From Spirosoma foliorum (GTDB taxonomy: Bacteria > Bacteroidota > Bacteroidia > Cytophagales > Spirosomataceae), in assembly GCF_014117325.1 (NCBI RefSeq), contig NZ_CP059732.1:372001-436000 (forward strand): DNA of 64,000 nucleotides. The letters are read 5' to 3'. Below the pieces are notes generated by a model, which did no database searches, had not been told where the DNA came from, and saw nothing but the letters and a program-made list of their open reading frames with translations. This document shows positions 32,646 through 41,400 of this stretch, one piece after another; within the stretch, counting starts at the first letter, position 1, and the number at the start of each line of letters is the position of its first letter. Both the position numbers and the translations under genes were made by a program.

Positions 32646-32870
32646 CTACCCCGCCTTTTCCCGCCAGTTAGTATTACGCAATTGGTACAGTTCGAGTTGG
32701 AGCCGGGTTACCTGATTACGGCAATAAGCTAACTGATCGGTTGGGGCATGGATATCCTGCAAATGATCCAGTAAGTGAAGCCATTCGCTAAGGTGGTGTT
32801 CGGTAATACTGGCAAAATCTATATCGGAACTATACTGTGGCTGACCTGTGCCCGATCGTTTCGTTTTCAT
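32646..32870 (-). CDS. Hypothetical small protein, 74 aa
   Basis: No family recognised. From the ATG at 32870 it begins MKTKRSGTGQPQYSSDI, basic then mixed, and has two helix-like stretches (HHLSEWLHLLDHLQDI and QLAYCRNQVTRLQLELYQLRN) that could form a coiled coil. It is 45 bases upstream of the YihY start in the same direction, so the two may be co-transcribed. The start at 32909 is less likely. Confidence 0.5.
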   Translation of the reverse strand: MKTKRSGTGQPQYSSDIDFASITEHHLSEWLHLLDHLQDIHAPTDQLAYCRNQVTRLQLELYQLRNTNWREKAG

Positions 32871-33176
32871 GATTAGTAAGCGGGTTAGTGGCTCATCAGT
32901 ATATAACATATAGGTAGCTATTTGTTCACTAAAAATCGTTCGCTAATTAGCTATAGAGAAAATGTACTTGTTTCGGATAGGAGCGTAAACGTCTTGTAAC
33001 CTGAGCTAAGGTAAGTAATTGGGGCCGTTAAAGACCCAGAACTGGATATAGAAAATATATCTACCGTATAATAGATTTATTGTGTCTTAATTGACTGAAT
33101 TTATTCTAAAGTTCAATCGACAATTGTATTTGTTTAAAGAATATGATTTTAGTTAACTTGTACGATATAATTTATT
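32871..33176. other. Intergenic region upstream of the ECF sigma factor
   Basis: About 306 bases, AT-rich. No ORF is convincing. TGTATTTG at 33125-33132 matches seven of eight positions of TAnnTTTG and could serve the sigma-factor gene. Nothing else recognised. Confidence 0.4.
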
Positions 33177-33725
33177 ATGATGACTTCATTGACAGACGAA
33201 GAAATGATTCGTCAATGCTTAACTACGCAACCCAATCAGTGCTTTGAAACCCTCTATAATCGATATGTAGGTAAAGTTTACCAACGGTGTTTATCAATGA
33301 CCAAGGATTCTGAGAAAGCCGAGGATTTTACACACGATATTTTTCTGAAAGTGTTCGATAAACTCGATGGTTTTCAACAGCGATCCAGCTTTTCAACCTG
33401 GTTATATTCTATTGCCTATAACTATTGCGCCGATCAGCTTCGGATAGCTAAACGACTGACCACCACCGGACTTAATGACGATGTTGATTGTATAGATGAG
33501 TCGCATGAAGCTTTGCTGCATGAAGAAACACTTCAGATGGTTAAGCAAGCTATGGGAACTCTCTCGGTTGAGGAGCGGTCGTTGTTACGATTAAAATATG
33601 AAGACGGCATGAGTATCGATGAAATTGCCGAGTTGTATGGTCTAAAATCAAGCGCAGTTAAGATGCGGCTAAAGAGAAGTCGAGAGAAAGTACAACGTTT
33701 ATATGCTAGAAAAGCGTTGATTTAG
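33177..33725 (+). CDS. ECF RNA polymerase sigma factor (no anti-sigma partner in view)
   Basis: A 182-aa sigma-70 family member with only regions 2 and 4. Region 2 is ETLYNRYVGKVYQRCLSMTKDSEKAEDFTHDIFLKVFDKLDGFQQRSSFSTWLYSIAYNYCADQLR, and region 4 is LSVEERSLLRLKYEDGMSIDEIAELYGLKSSAVKMRLKRSREKVQRLY. The start is ATG 33177, with a second ATG directly after. Most ECF genes are followed by a FecR-like or zinc-finger anti-sigma gene; here a terminator follows and the next gene is a hypothetical protein, so the regulator is orphan or controlled otherwise. Confidence 0.88.
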   Translation: MMTSLTDEEMIRQCLTTQPNQCFETLYNRYVGKVYQRCLSMTKDSEKAEDFTHDIFLKVFDKLDGFQQRSSFSTWLYSIAYNYCADQLRIAKRLTTTGLNDDVDCIDESHEALLHEETLQMVKQAMGTLSVEERSLLRLKYEDGMSIDEIAELYGLKSSAVKMRLKRSREKVQRLYARKALI

Positions 33726-34169
33726 AGGGAATTGTCAGGTATATATCGTATAAGAATATAATTAGTGAGTAAAACCGAAGCCCCATCAGTTACGATGGGG
33801 CTTTAGTTATTTATGGGTTGTATGTCGTTCTCTCGTTGAGAGTTTTCCTGTTTCTATATGAGTAGCTGATACCGAGACCGCACTCTACGTATTTTAAATG
33901 TTTCTGGTCTAACGGTTTAGGCTAGTAGTAGTTAAAATATAATGGGCAATAATCGAGCCAATCAGTATCTTTCTCCCGTTAACCGCTTAATCAATAAAAA
34001 GTGAATGAGAGCAACCATTCAGGTTGATTTGAAGTCTTATTGTTTAGTGAGATAAAACTCTGTTGACAAATGTAGGTGTACAGGAGTATCCTATTGGGAG
34101 CTTAACTGTTCGTAAAATTCAACCTACTAGAAGTTATGAAACTATGAAGCTTTTCATCAAATCTACATC
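33726..34169. other. Intergenic region of about 440 bases
   Basis: Begins with the terminator at 33778-33803 that ends the sigma-factor gene. The remainder is AT-rich with no clear ORF, promoter match or repeat. It probably holds the promoter of the 118-aa gene, which I could not locate. Confidence 0.5.
33778..33803 (+). terminator. Terminator of the ECF sigma factor gene
   Basis: Stem AAGCCCCATC (33778-33787) with GATGGGGCTT (33794-33803), loop of six, followed by TAGTTATTT. A classic intrinsic terminator. Confidence 0.8.
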
Positions 34170-34526
34170 ATGCAGTACGTTCTACGCTTTCAAGTTTATG
34201 ATGGTCCATCTCGCCAGCATTTCACTCAATTGGGAACCGACAGGTTAGTGGACAAATACCCTTTATATCGTTATGGATTAGTTTATCGCATAGATGACGA
34301 ACCACTAGCCGACAAATTACCTGTTTATGTAGCGGCTAATATTACGCGGATCAGGCACATTCCAGACCCAAGCAATCCAGACACAAGTGCTTTGTTATTT
34401 GAAGTCTTTCTTGCCCGGCTTGAAGAGTGGGGAGAATTTGAAGAGGCCGAAGAGGTAAAACAGGTAAAAGAGACTTATTGGCCCACATACAGCAAAAAAC
34501 TTATCAGAGAAAGGCCATTGGCTTGA
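34170..34526 (+). CDS. Hypothetical soluble protein, 118 aa
   Basis: No family recognised. Mixed beta/alpha sequence: MQYVLRFQVYDGPSRQHFTQLGTDRLVD at the start, a strand-rich middle (LYRYGLVYRIDDEPL), and an acidic helix EEWGEFEEAEEVKQVKETYW near the end. No signal peptide or membrane segment. It is convergent with the giant surface protein gene, with a terminator between. Confidence 0.55.
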   Translation: MQYVLRFQVYDGPSRQHFTQLGTDRLVDKYPLYRYGLVYRIDDEPLADKLPVYVAANITRIRHIPDPSNPDTSALLFEVFLARLEEWGEFEEAEEVKQVKETYWPTYSKKLIRERPLA

Positions 34527-34579
34527 TGCCAATTGGGAAATTCATAGATGGTAAGACTGATAAGTGACCTTCTGGACAT

Positions 34580-34634
34580 GAAAGCCTGCGGGGTGATGGT
34601 GACTACAAGCACTTACCATCACCCCGCAGGTTTC
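34580..34634. terminator. Bidirectional hairpin between convergent genes
   Basis: A stem of about 20 pairs, 34580-34600 with 34615-34634 (GCCTGCGGGGTGATGGT type), 14-base loop. It lies between the 118-aa gene and the end of the 1405-aa gene. Confidence 0.7.
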
Positions 34635-34638
34635 GTCT

Positions 34639-37600
34639 TTATAAACCACTAATAATTCGGGCGTAGACGTTGTTGGCTAAATTGCCGTCATAGGTCATAG
34701 TCAGATCATCGGCTACGTTTACCGTGATGTTCGACACACTACCCGAATTAGCACTGGTCCGGGTCATACTAAAGCCTAGACTTGATTCTCCACCAGCCCC
34801 AATGAAAGCTCCACTAGCCATCGTTAGGGTCAACTGCCGATTGGCTAGGTTCGTGCTCACTGTCCACTGGGCGTTGTTAATCGGCGTTAAGCTGCCTCCT
34901 GAAACCTGAATCGAGGTCAGCGAGGGAGGGAAGGATAAAGTATAACCCACCGGAGCACTGATGGTGATTCGGACATTGCCTGAGGAAGTGGGTAAACCGC
35001 CCACTTCAAAAACATTAACCACAAAGTTACCTACCGAAGCCGTGCCCGATGCCGCAAAATTAGCCTGAGGCAGGTCGAGGTTTATCGTTAGATCAGAACC
35101 CGTCACGGGTACACTGGCTGTACTACTGCAACCACTGGCATTGGTCAGCGTGACCGAGTAAAGACCACTGGCCGTAACCGAGATGATTGATGAAGATTGC
35201 CCGGTCGACCACAGGAAGTTGCCGGTTCCGGTAGCCGTTAGCGTGGTGGTTGGGCTAGCGTTGGTCAGGGTAGCACTAGTTGGGGTTACGCTTAGGGATG
35301 GTAGTGTATTGACCGTCAAAGTAGTAGTGGCAGTTGTCGTTTGTCCACTGCTGGCCACGGTCAGAGTAAAGGTTTGCACACCCGAGCCGGTCGTAATTAA
35401 GGATTGACTAAAGGTGGTACTCGTGGCTGTACCGGTCAGGGTGGTGCTGGTCCCGTTAGCAAGGGTGTAGGTATAGCTACCCGATATGTTGCCCACTGTT
35501 GCTGTAAACGTGACGGGACTACCCACGCAGAGTGTAGCTGAACTTGCTGATAAGTTGTTAAGTGTGGGTGTGGGATTGTTGATCTCCAACGTATAGGTAG
35601 CACCGGTTCCTGAACAGCCATTGGCATCGGTGGCTCGCACCGTAATGGGGAAAGTACCACTTTGGACAGGTGTGCCTGACAAAACCCCCGTACCGCTGAC
35701 CAGACTTATTCCCGAGGGTAACGTACCGCCGGCTAAGGTAAAGCTTCGGGGTGCTACTCCTCCTGTGGCCGTGAAGCTCTGGGTGAAGGATATACCCGTT
35801 GTACCCGTGGTGATTGTGGGATTACTGACCGTAATGGAAGCGGTATTACTGGATACGGTGGTTGAGGTGGTACTCACACAACCACTCGAGTTGGCCACCG
35901 TGACTGAATAAGTACCCGGTGTGGTTATCTGTCGAGTGTTGCCGGTACCGGCCAGCACTGTCCCGATACTATTGACAAAGGTATAGGAGTTGCCACCACT
36001 GGCCGTTAGAGTAACCGTGGTGAGGGTGCAACTTAGCGGGCCATTGTTGCTTAGGATTGCTGTAGGTGAGCCGTTAATCGTTACGCTGGTGGTAGTTGTA
36101 ACCTGAGGACAACCACCACTGGCAGTCATTGAGTAGGTAACAGTGTAAATGCCGGTAGTGCTGCTAGCAGGGGTGATCTGACCCGTACTCGCATTGATAC
36201 TTAGGCCTGTTGGACTGGCCGTATAAGTGCCACCACTTGTACCCGTTTGGGTTACAGTTCCTACGCCATCAGTCTTACAGAAAGGAGAGTCCGCATACGT
36301 AATCGTAGCGTTGGGAGTGGGGGGGACGGTCAGGGTAGCAGAACTGGACGTAGTCGATCCGGCTCCCGTAGCTACGCACTGATACTGGTAGCCATTCAAT
36401 CCCGCTACGTTACTGATGGTTAACGTTGTACTGGTAACCCCTGAATAAGGGGTTCCGTTGCTCAGATTCGTAAACCCGCTACCCGTATTAACCCGCCACT
36501 GATAGGAAGTAGCATTCGAAGCCGCTACAATAAATGTAGTACCACTCGTTGAACAAACCGTTTTAGAGGTGGGCATGGTTGTGAAGCTAGGCGCTAATGC
36601 CGTATTGGTAAGCGCAAAATTGACGGATGAACTCGCTCCATTGGCACTTGCCGTCACATTATACGATCCACCCGACGTGGCATTGGCCGTCACCGAAGCC
36701 GACGCGGTTGTCCCCGCAATACTGGCTGTACCAGAAACCGGATTAATGCTGGCACCCGAGCCCGGCCCTGTGTAAGTGACTATGCCTCCAGCCACCGGCT
36801 CACTATTGGCACTACTGACCGAAACGACGAGCGGATTCGTAAAAGCAGTATTAACAACTGTCGACTGGTTATTTCCTCCGGTAATGGCCATACTAAAACC
36901 CCGCGATTCGAAAGCGCCAATGTCGGTATTGCCTGACCGGGCAACCCCGCGCTGGTCAGTGGTTGGGGCTCCCGTACTGGTGCCGGCATTGATAGCCGGG
37001 CTGCCCGGCAACAACGCACGGGTAAGGGTCGATCCGCCGTAATAGCCTAGCGTAGCCAGCAATGGATTCGTGTTGACCAGATCGCCCGAAGCGGTGGGAG
37101 TTAGCGACGCATCGGTGCAGAGATTGTTCCCTTGTGATGTGATCGTTTGGGAGGAGCCGCCCAGGGTGGCAAACGCCGGGGCGCCATTAGCCAGAATCGA
37201 GTTTTTAACGGTAATCGTGGGAGTCCCACTTTGAGACACAATACCGTTGCTGGTATTAGCCAGGGTTACATTCAGGAGATTAATTGACGGACTGCCAAAG
37301 GCGAAGATACCTAAGTCATTATTGGCTATAGTCGAGTTAATAAGGGTGAGAGTTGCTCTATCAATAGTTACACCTCCCCCGCCCGTTGCCGTATTACCAG
37401 TGATGGCCGAGTTTTGAATCCATACGGATGATTGGACGGCGTAAATATGGGCACCATATTCAGCTGTGTTATTGATGAGGGCACAACCAGCCACCGTTAG
37501 GGATGAGCCACTATTGACAGTGATGGCAGCTCCATCCCCTCCCGATCCGTTGGTGATAGCCAGATTAGCTATCGTGATCGTGCCGCTTCCATTGAACAAC

Positions 37601-38856
37601 TGGTGGGGTGAACCGGATGCATTAACGGTAAGCTGACTGGCACCGGGTCCGGTAATGACTAAATCTCGGGCAATAGTTGGCAGGATCGACGTGGTATTGA
37701 TGGTTCCCGTTACACTAAACGAGATGCTTAAGGAGCCGGGGCAACTGGTTAGCGCATTGGCTTCCTGCATAGCAGCCCGCAGTGTACAGACACCGCCCGA
37801 TGTGGCGCAGACACCATCGCCCGGATTGGCGTCGGTACCATCGCCCAGATTATTAACAATAAAGCTAGTAGGGCAGGAGGGGGCATCAAAGGAAATACCA
37901 GTTACCTGTGATGTATTCAAAGGGGTAAGAAACGTAGCGGTTGCATTATTGTTGAGGTTGAGGTAGGCAACACGGGGAGCAGTTGCTAGTAAATCCGATA
38001 TGTAAACGCGGTTGTTGGTTTTATCCAGGGCAATATCGCCCATACTATAGACATTGCCGGTTGAAAGCTGTGTATTACCTGTCCCATCGAGATTAATTCG
38101 CCATAAAGCATCGTCGGCCCGGTTGGCATCGTTGTCGCTGACCGCATAATACAGGTAATTATTGGCTGCGTCGACTGCCATTCCCCGTACCGTAACAGTG
38201 GTAGAGGCTGGTGGTGTTGGTATCAGAAACGTTGAAGAAGCACCGGTACTTAGATTAACCGAATAAATTTGTGAACTGCCAAATCGACGATCAGCAACAA
38301 ACGCACGGTTATTCGCCAGATCTAATGCAATATTCCCCGCCGAATAAGCAAAGCCCGAACCAACAGCAGCATCGCCGGTGCCATCCAGATTAATCCGACG
38401 TAAATAATCGTTCTGGCTAGATGCCAATCCGTCGCTAGCGGTATAGTACAGGCGATTGTTTACATTATCGACAGCCAACCCGGTAACAATGCTCGTTGAG
38501 GTCAGGAAGGTAGTTGAGGTGGCTGCCGTCAAGTTTATAGCGTAAATCCGGGATGAAGTCGTTACCCGGTTTTCGATGATAAATGCCTTCTTGTTGGTTC
38601 TGTCGATAGCTATCGAGCCAGGAGAGTCGGCAAAATTATCGATGATAAATGAGTCACTTGATCCATCTGCAGCGCGTTTCTTGAATTGATCGTTTCGTGT
38701 GCTTGCACTTCCATCATTCAATACATAATACAACTGCCCATTCACTGTTGTTGCCAAGCAGAATAACCACACCAGCAGGCTCACACGTCGAAAAAAAGTA
38801 CGGATCTGTGATGACTGAAAAGAGCCAACAGGCTGAGAAGAGTATAAAGTGTTCAT
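34639..38856 (-). CDS. Giant surface protein: propeller, CSLREA, beta-helix and Ig-like repeats, 1405 aa
   Basis: Exported by a signal peptide at the N-terminus (ATG 38856; VSLLVWLFCLATTVNGQ). In order: a YWTD/NHL-like propeller with repeated ...RINLDGTGD...IALD..NNR.. blocks (about residues 40-330); a CSLREA domain (VNNLGDGTDANPGDGVCATSGGVCTLRAAMQEAN, about 335-370); a right-handed beta-helix with NTSNGI-type repeats; a PAINAGT...GNTDIGAFES choice-of-anchor segment; then tandem Ig-like/PKD modules full of Thr and Ser with SGCSSTAS-type patterns. It likely binds carbohydrate or host surfaces. I see no obvious type IX C-terminal domain. The longer ORF start at 39003 overlaps the neighbour and is spurious. 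Confidence 0.85.
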   Translation of the reverse strand: MNTLYSSQPVGSFQSSQIRTFFRRVSLLVWLFCLATTVNGQLYYVLNDGSASTRNDQFKKRAADGSSDSFIIDNFADSPGSIAIDRTNKKAFIIENRVTTSSRIYAINLTAATSTTFLTSTSIVTGLAVDNVNNRLYYTASDGLASSQNDYLRRINLDGTGDAAVGSGFAYSAGNIALDLANNRAFVADRRFGSSQIYSVNLSTGASSTFLIPTPPASTTVTVRGMAVDAANNYLYYAVSDNDANRADDALWRINLDGTGNTQLSTGNVYSMGDIALDKTNNRVYISDLLATAPRVAYLNLNNNATATFLTPLNTSQVTGISFDAPSCPTSFIVNNLGDGTDANPGDGVCATSGGVCTLRAAMQEANALTSCPGSLSISFSVTGTINTTSILPTIARDLVITGPGASQLTVNASGSPHQLFNGSGTITIANLAITNGSGGDGAAITVNSGSSLTVAGCALINNTAEYGAHIYAVQSSVWIQNSAITGNTATGGGGVTIDRATLTLINSTIANNDLGIFAFGSPSINLLNVTLANTSNGIVSQSGTPTITVKNSILANGAPAFATLGGSSQTITSQGNNLCTDASLTPTASGDLVNTNPLLATLGYYGGSTLTRALLPGSPAINAGTSTGAPTTDQRGVARSGNTDIGAFESRGFSMAITGGNNQSTVVNTAFTNPLVVSVSSANSEPVAGGIVTYTGPGSGASINPVSGTASIAGTTASASVTANATSGGSYNVTASANGASSSVNFALTNTALAPSFTTMPTSKTVCSTSGTTFIVAASNATSYQWRVNTGSGFTNLSNGTPYSGVTSTTLTISNVAGLNGYQYQCVATGAGSTTSSSATLTVPPTPNATITYADSPFCKTDGVGTVTQTGTSGGTYTASPTGLSINASTGQITPASSTTGIYTVTYSMTASGGCPQVTTTTSVTINGSPTAILSNNGPLSCTLTTVTLTASGGNSYTFVNSIGTVLAGTGNTRQITTPGTYSVTVANSSGCVSTTSTTVSSNTASITVSNPTITTGTTGISFTQSFTATGGVAPRSFTLAGGTLPSGISLVSGTGVLSGTPVQSGTFPITVRATDANGCSGTGATYTLEINNPTPTLNNLSASSATLCVGSPVTFTATVGNISGSYTYTLANGTSTTLTGTATSTTFSQSLITTGSGVQTFTLTVASSGQTTTATTTLTVNTLPSLSVTPTSATLTNASPTTTLTATGTGNFLWSTGQSSSIISVTASGLYSVTLTNASGCSSTASVPVTGSDLTINLDLPQANFAASGTASVGNFVVNVFEVGGLPTSSGNVRITISAPVGYTLSFPPSLTSIQVSGGSLTPINNAQWTVSTNLANRQLTLTMASGAFIGAGGESSLGFSMTRTSANSGSVSNITVNVADDLTMTYDGNLANNVYARIISGL

Positions 38857-38907
38857 ACGCAGATGAGGTATTGGGTAGGAGTGAAACAAACAATGAGAAA
38901 TAGGTAA

Positions 38908-38953
38908 ATCGACCAGTATGCATCGCCTAAAAGGCCTATACATACTGGTCGAT
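38908..38953 (-). terminator. Hairpin after the tail-collar gene
   Basis: Outer arms ATCGACCAGTATG (38908-38920) and 38941-38953, perfect 13 bases, with a short GCCT/AGGC hairpin inside. It lies 16 bases after the tail-collar stop on the minus strand. Confidence 0.7.
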
Positions 38954-38968
38954 CGTAAAGCGCATTCG

Positions 38969-39511
38969 TTAACCCCGGCTTGGGAATACGCCATACAGCG
39001 CAATACAGTAGTTCATCGCCAGATACGGTTGCATGTTGGTATGCGGCTGACTGCCTCCGCTTACCCCAATTGCCATTGGATTGGCTGTTGTACTAGCCGT
39101 TGTGCCATAGGTATTCACATTGACTGGGGAGTCGGAACTGCTATCGACTCCACTCGATACGGCCAATAAATGATTTTCTGGCGAGCTCTGGGTTGCGGGC
39201 TGCGATGAGGCCATGAGCATGTGATTGTGCGCAGGCATTTGACTAGAGATAAGCGTGACGGATTCTGTTCCTGCCGCTTCACCCATTTCCTGTCTTGAGA
39301 GGCCTGGTCCCTGCCCAAAGCCAATGGGTGTTCGTCCGCGAAGGTCGGGCAAGGCGAAGGTCGTAATACCGTCACCGCCATAAGTGGTTCCAATGAGCGA
39401 AAAAAGTGCCTGGTTCTGAGCAATAGACAGGAGTCGTCCGTCGCAGAAAGCCCAGTCTTTAGGTGGGAAATTGAAGGAAAAAAGTTGAATCTGACCAATA
39501 TAGGGTTCCAT
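38969..39511 (-). CDS. Phage tail collar domain protein (microcystin-dependent protein type)
   Basis: A 180-aa tail-fibre-collar protein: MEPYIGQIQLFSFNFPPKDWAFCDGRLLSIAQNQALFSLIGTTYGGDGITTFALPDLRGR is the collar fold; MPAHNHML and HTNMQPYLAMNYCIAL are the conserved ends. In free bacteria this family is usually a surface or secreted protein of unknown role, not a prophage remnant, and no other phage genes are in the window. It lies beside the giant surface gene in the same direction and could be its partner. Confidence 0.85.
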   Translation of the reverse strand: MEPYIGQIQLFSFNFPPKDWAFCDGRLLSIAQNQALFSLIGTTYGGDGITTFALPDLRGRTPIGFGQGPGLSRQEMGEAAGTESVTLISSQMPAHNHMLMASSQPATQSSPENHLLAVSSGVDSSSDSPVNVNTYGTTASTTANPMAIGVSGGSQPHTNMQPYLAMNYCIALYGVFPSRG

Positions 39512-39827
39512 GATTACGTGTCGTTTAAAAGGTAAAAAGAGGAAGGAATAGGATTACTTAGCTCCAAAGCACTAGACAGGGGCTGGCTAAAAAGCGATAA
39601 ATAGGTCGTTTAATAAAGTCGCTAAATACGGCTGACTATTTATTAATTACTGCCATATATGTTGCATCTATTAGCACATATGTTCCATTAATGAAAAAAG
39701 ATTAACTCTTGCCGTGCCTTAGCCTTCTAGTCATTTTCGGCACCGCTATGAGGAACAGCGATGCCGAAAATGATCAGGCAGACTTGTTGGTAGTTGAGCG
39801 CACCCAGAGCGCTACATTCTACCGATA
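39512..39827. other. Intergenic region of about 316 bases with one terminator
   Basis: Contains the terminator at 39731-39773 for the 264-aa gene, and presumably the promoter of the tail-collar gene (TACCTTTT on the minus strand just upstream of 39511 is seven of eight). Otherwise AT-rich with no ORF. Confidence 0.5.
39731..39773 (-). terminator. Hairpin after the 264-aa gene
   Basis: Arms TCATTTTCGGCA (39731-39742) and 39762-39773, perfect, with an inner CGCT/AGCG stem. It lies about 55 bases after the stop at 39828 on the minus strand. Confidence 0.7.
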
Positions 39828-40622
39828 CTACATCGAACCGAAAATTGTATTCGGTACACTGCTGATGAGTTCCTTTTTGAGTTGAGCACTCTGGTCAAGA
39901 TTGCTGTGGCGGGTAATGATGATACCCACATTGTAGTAGCCTGCGTTATCGTCGAACCGCTCATCGAAAGCCAGAATATTAACGGCACCACGTCCTGGTT
40001 TTCCCGACGTTGCACTCATGCGGCCGTTGTTGGGGCTGGTAGGGTCATTCGAATCATTCACGACTGGGCAAGGGAAAAAGGCATTGACATTTTTCGTTGC
40101 GTCGCTATAATATTTATAGAGCCGTCCCTGATTCTTGGTGTCGCCCGTGAGATGATACTTATCTGTGGCATAGATAGCTCCGTTCGATTCGGGCATACAA
40201 ACAATCAGACCGCCTTCGTCTTTGGCGTAGTCGCCGGTGCCGGGGTCCAGGCCATAGGCTGTGCGTCGGGCATTACCTAATTCGCTCGGAACGGCAGCAA
40301 TGATGGCTTCTACACCCGCCGTAAATCCGGCAACCAGCGGAGCCATTTCGGGCTCAGCCAGAACGATTGCTCCCCCAGCCACTGCGTTGATAATGCCCAC
40401 AATTCCCTTGATAGGCTCCATGTTTACTTTCGTGAAAGAGGCTATTCCAGCGGTATTGTACACCTCTATTTCGTCACCTTCCAGCACGTTGTCGATAATA
40501 ATTCCTTTGTCGTCATTGGCCGGTATGGATGCCCATACCAGATAGTATTGAATTGGCTGATTGTTGCTATCCTGATTAGGGAGCGTTACTGTTGGCGAGA
40601 ACGTTACTGCTTCGAGTACCAT
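39828..40622 (-). CDS. Hypothetical protein with hydrophobic Gly/Ala segment, 264 aa
   Basis: No family recognised. It starts MVLEAVTFSPTVTLPNQDSNNQPIQYYLVWASIPAND (beta-rich), has one long Gly/Ala-rich hydrophobic segment (IKGIVGIINAVAGGAIVLAEPEMAPLVAGFTAGVEAIIAAVP, about residues 69-110) like a membrane-inserting hairpin, and a polar C-terminal part with AVNILAFDERFDDNAGYYNVGIIITRHSN. No signal peptide. It neighbours the tail-collar protein and could be secreted with it, but nothing shows how. A pore-forming or insertion role is one idea, unproven. Confidence 0.55.
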   Translation of the reverse strand: MVLEAVTFSPTVTLPNQDSNNQPIQYYLVWASIPANDDKGIIIDNVLEGDEIEVYNTAGIASFTKVNMEPIKGIVGIINAVAGGAIVLAEPEMAPLVAGFTAGVEAIIAAVPSELGNARRTAYGLDPGTGDYAKDEGGLIVCMPESNGAIYATDKYHLTGDTKNQGRLYKYYSDATKNVNAFFPCPVVNDSNDPTSPNNGRMSATSGKPGRGAVNILAFDERFDDNAGYYNVGIIITRHSNLDQSAQLKKELISSVPNTIFGSM

Positions 40623-40850
40623 GATTTTGTTTGGTTATAAAAAGGTGAAATAGGAAAGATTAATGATGCAAAAGTGTACGATTTTCAAAATCAGTAAACT
40701 AGTAGAATTGCCCAATCATCGAAACAGGTAGTTTACAGGGGCGCATCCGGGCTTTTCTGCCTATGGTATAAAAACGGGTAGTTCTACGGGTGTATAGCCT
40801 TCCTTAATTGCGTTGTTTTGCGCTTCTCTGAACCAATTAACTACACAATA

Positions 40851-41312
40851 ATGACCACTGATAAGAACACCATCGATTGGGTACCTTTCTCTGTTCCCAT
40901 TGAAACCGCTCAAAACTGGATTACCAACTGGATCGATGCCGATCCGGCAGGGAAACCGCTTGATCCTACCGAAATGCGGGCCTTTGTTGTGCGTCGGGCC
41001 GATTTTGTTGAATTACTGGCTCAGCAGGATACCGAGTTTGTTCGGATGTATGTTGGCCGGAAAGAAGAGAAAGATGCCGGACGTATGCGTCCTTGCCTGT
41101 TGCTGGTGTCGGCAGCTTATGAGAAAGATATCGATCCCGCGCAGCCAGATTCTGATGTGATTATCGACCTGGTTGGAACCATGTCGGTACTTAGCGAAGG
41201 AAAGACCGTCCAGGAAACCTATGAGGTATTCGATTTTTCGCACGGTTGTCCGCCCGATTGTGACACCGGTAGTGTTTTGTTTATCGGTCAATCCGATGAG
41301 CGTTGCTCCTAA
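40851..41312 (+). CDS. Hypothetical protein with Cys-rich C-terminus, 153 aa
   Basis: No family recognised. From the ATG at 40851 the protein is alpha/beta: MTTDKNTIDWVPFSVPIETAQNWITNWIDADP and RPCLLLVSAAYEKDIDPAQPDSDVIIDLVG. The last 30 residues hold four cysteines (HGCPPDCDTGSVLFIGQSDERC), maybe a metal or disulfide site. No signal peptide, so the cytoplasm is likely. It is divergent from the 264-aa gene and separated by a hairpin from the membrane protein and histidine kinase operon. Confidence 0.55.
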   Translation: MTTDKNTIDWVPFSVPIETAQNWITNWIDADPAGKPLDPTEMRAFVVRRADFVELLAQQDTEFVRMYVGRKEEKDAGRMRPCLLLVSAAYEKDIDPAQPDSDVIIDLVGTMSVLSEGKTVQETYEVFDFSHGCPPDCDTGSVLFIGQSDERCS

Positions 41313-41335
41313 TTTTCTATCTACTCCATAATTGG

Positions 41336-41383
41336 AAGACTGTCTGTTAGCTAATGGGTATTCATTAGGGAACAGACAGTCTT
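41336..41383 (+). terminator. Hairpin between the 153-aa gene and the kinase operon
   Basis: Arms AAGACTGTCTGTT (41336-41348) and 41371-41383, perfect, with an inner CTAATG/CATTAG stem. It lies 24 bases after the stop at 41312. Confidence 0.7.
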
Positions 41384-41400
41384 TGTAACGAATCACGATC

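Noticed and set aside
34724..37966. Several 60-100 aa plus-strand readings opposite the 1405-aa gene
   Set aside because: Their valine/alanine-rich composition is the complement of the Thr/Ser-rich coding strand; they have no gene-like context.
38857..39003. 49-residue N-terminal extension of the giant surface protein
   Set aside because: It overlaps the tail-collar gene, and a clear signal peptide begins at the ATG at 38856.
38969..39511. Prophage suggested by the tail-collar protein
   Set aside because: No other phage genes in the window; collar-domain proteins are common single surface genes in this phylum.
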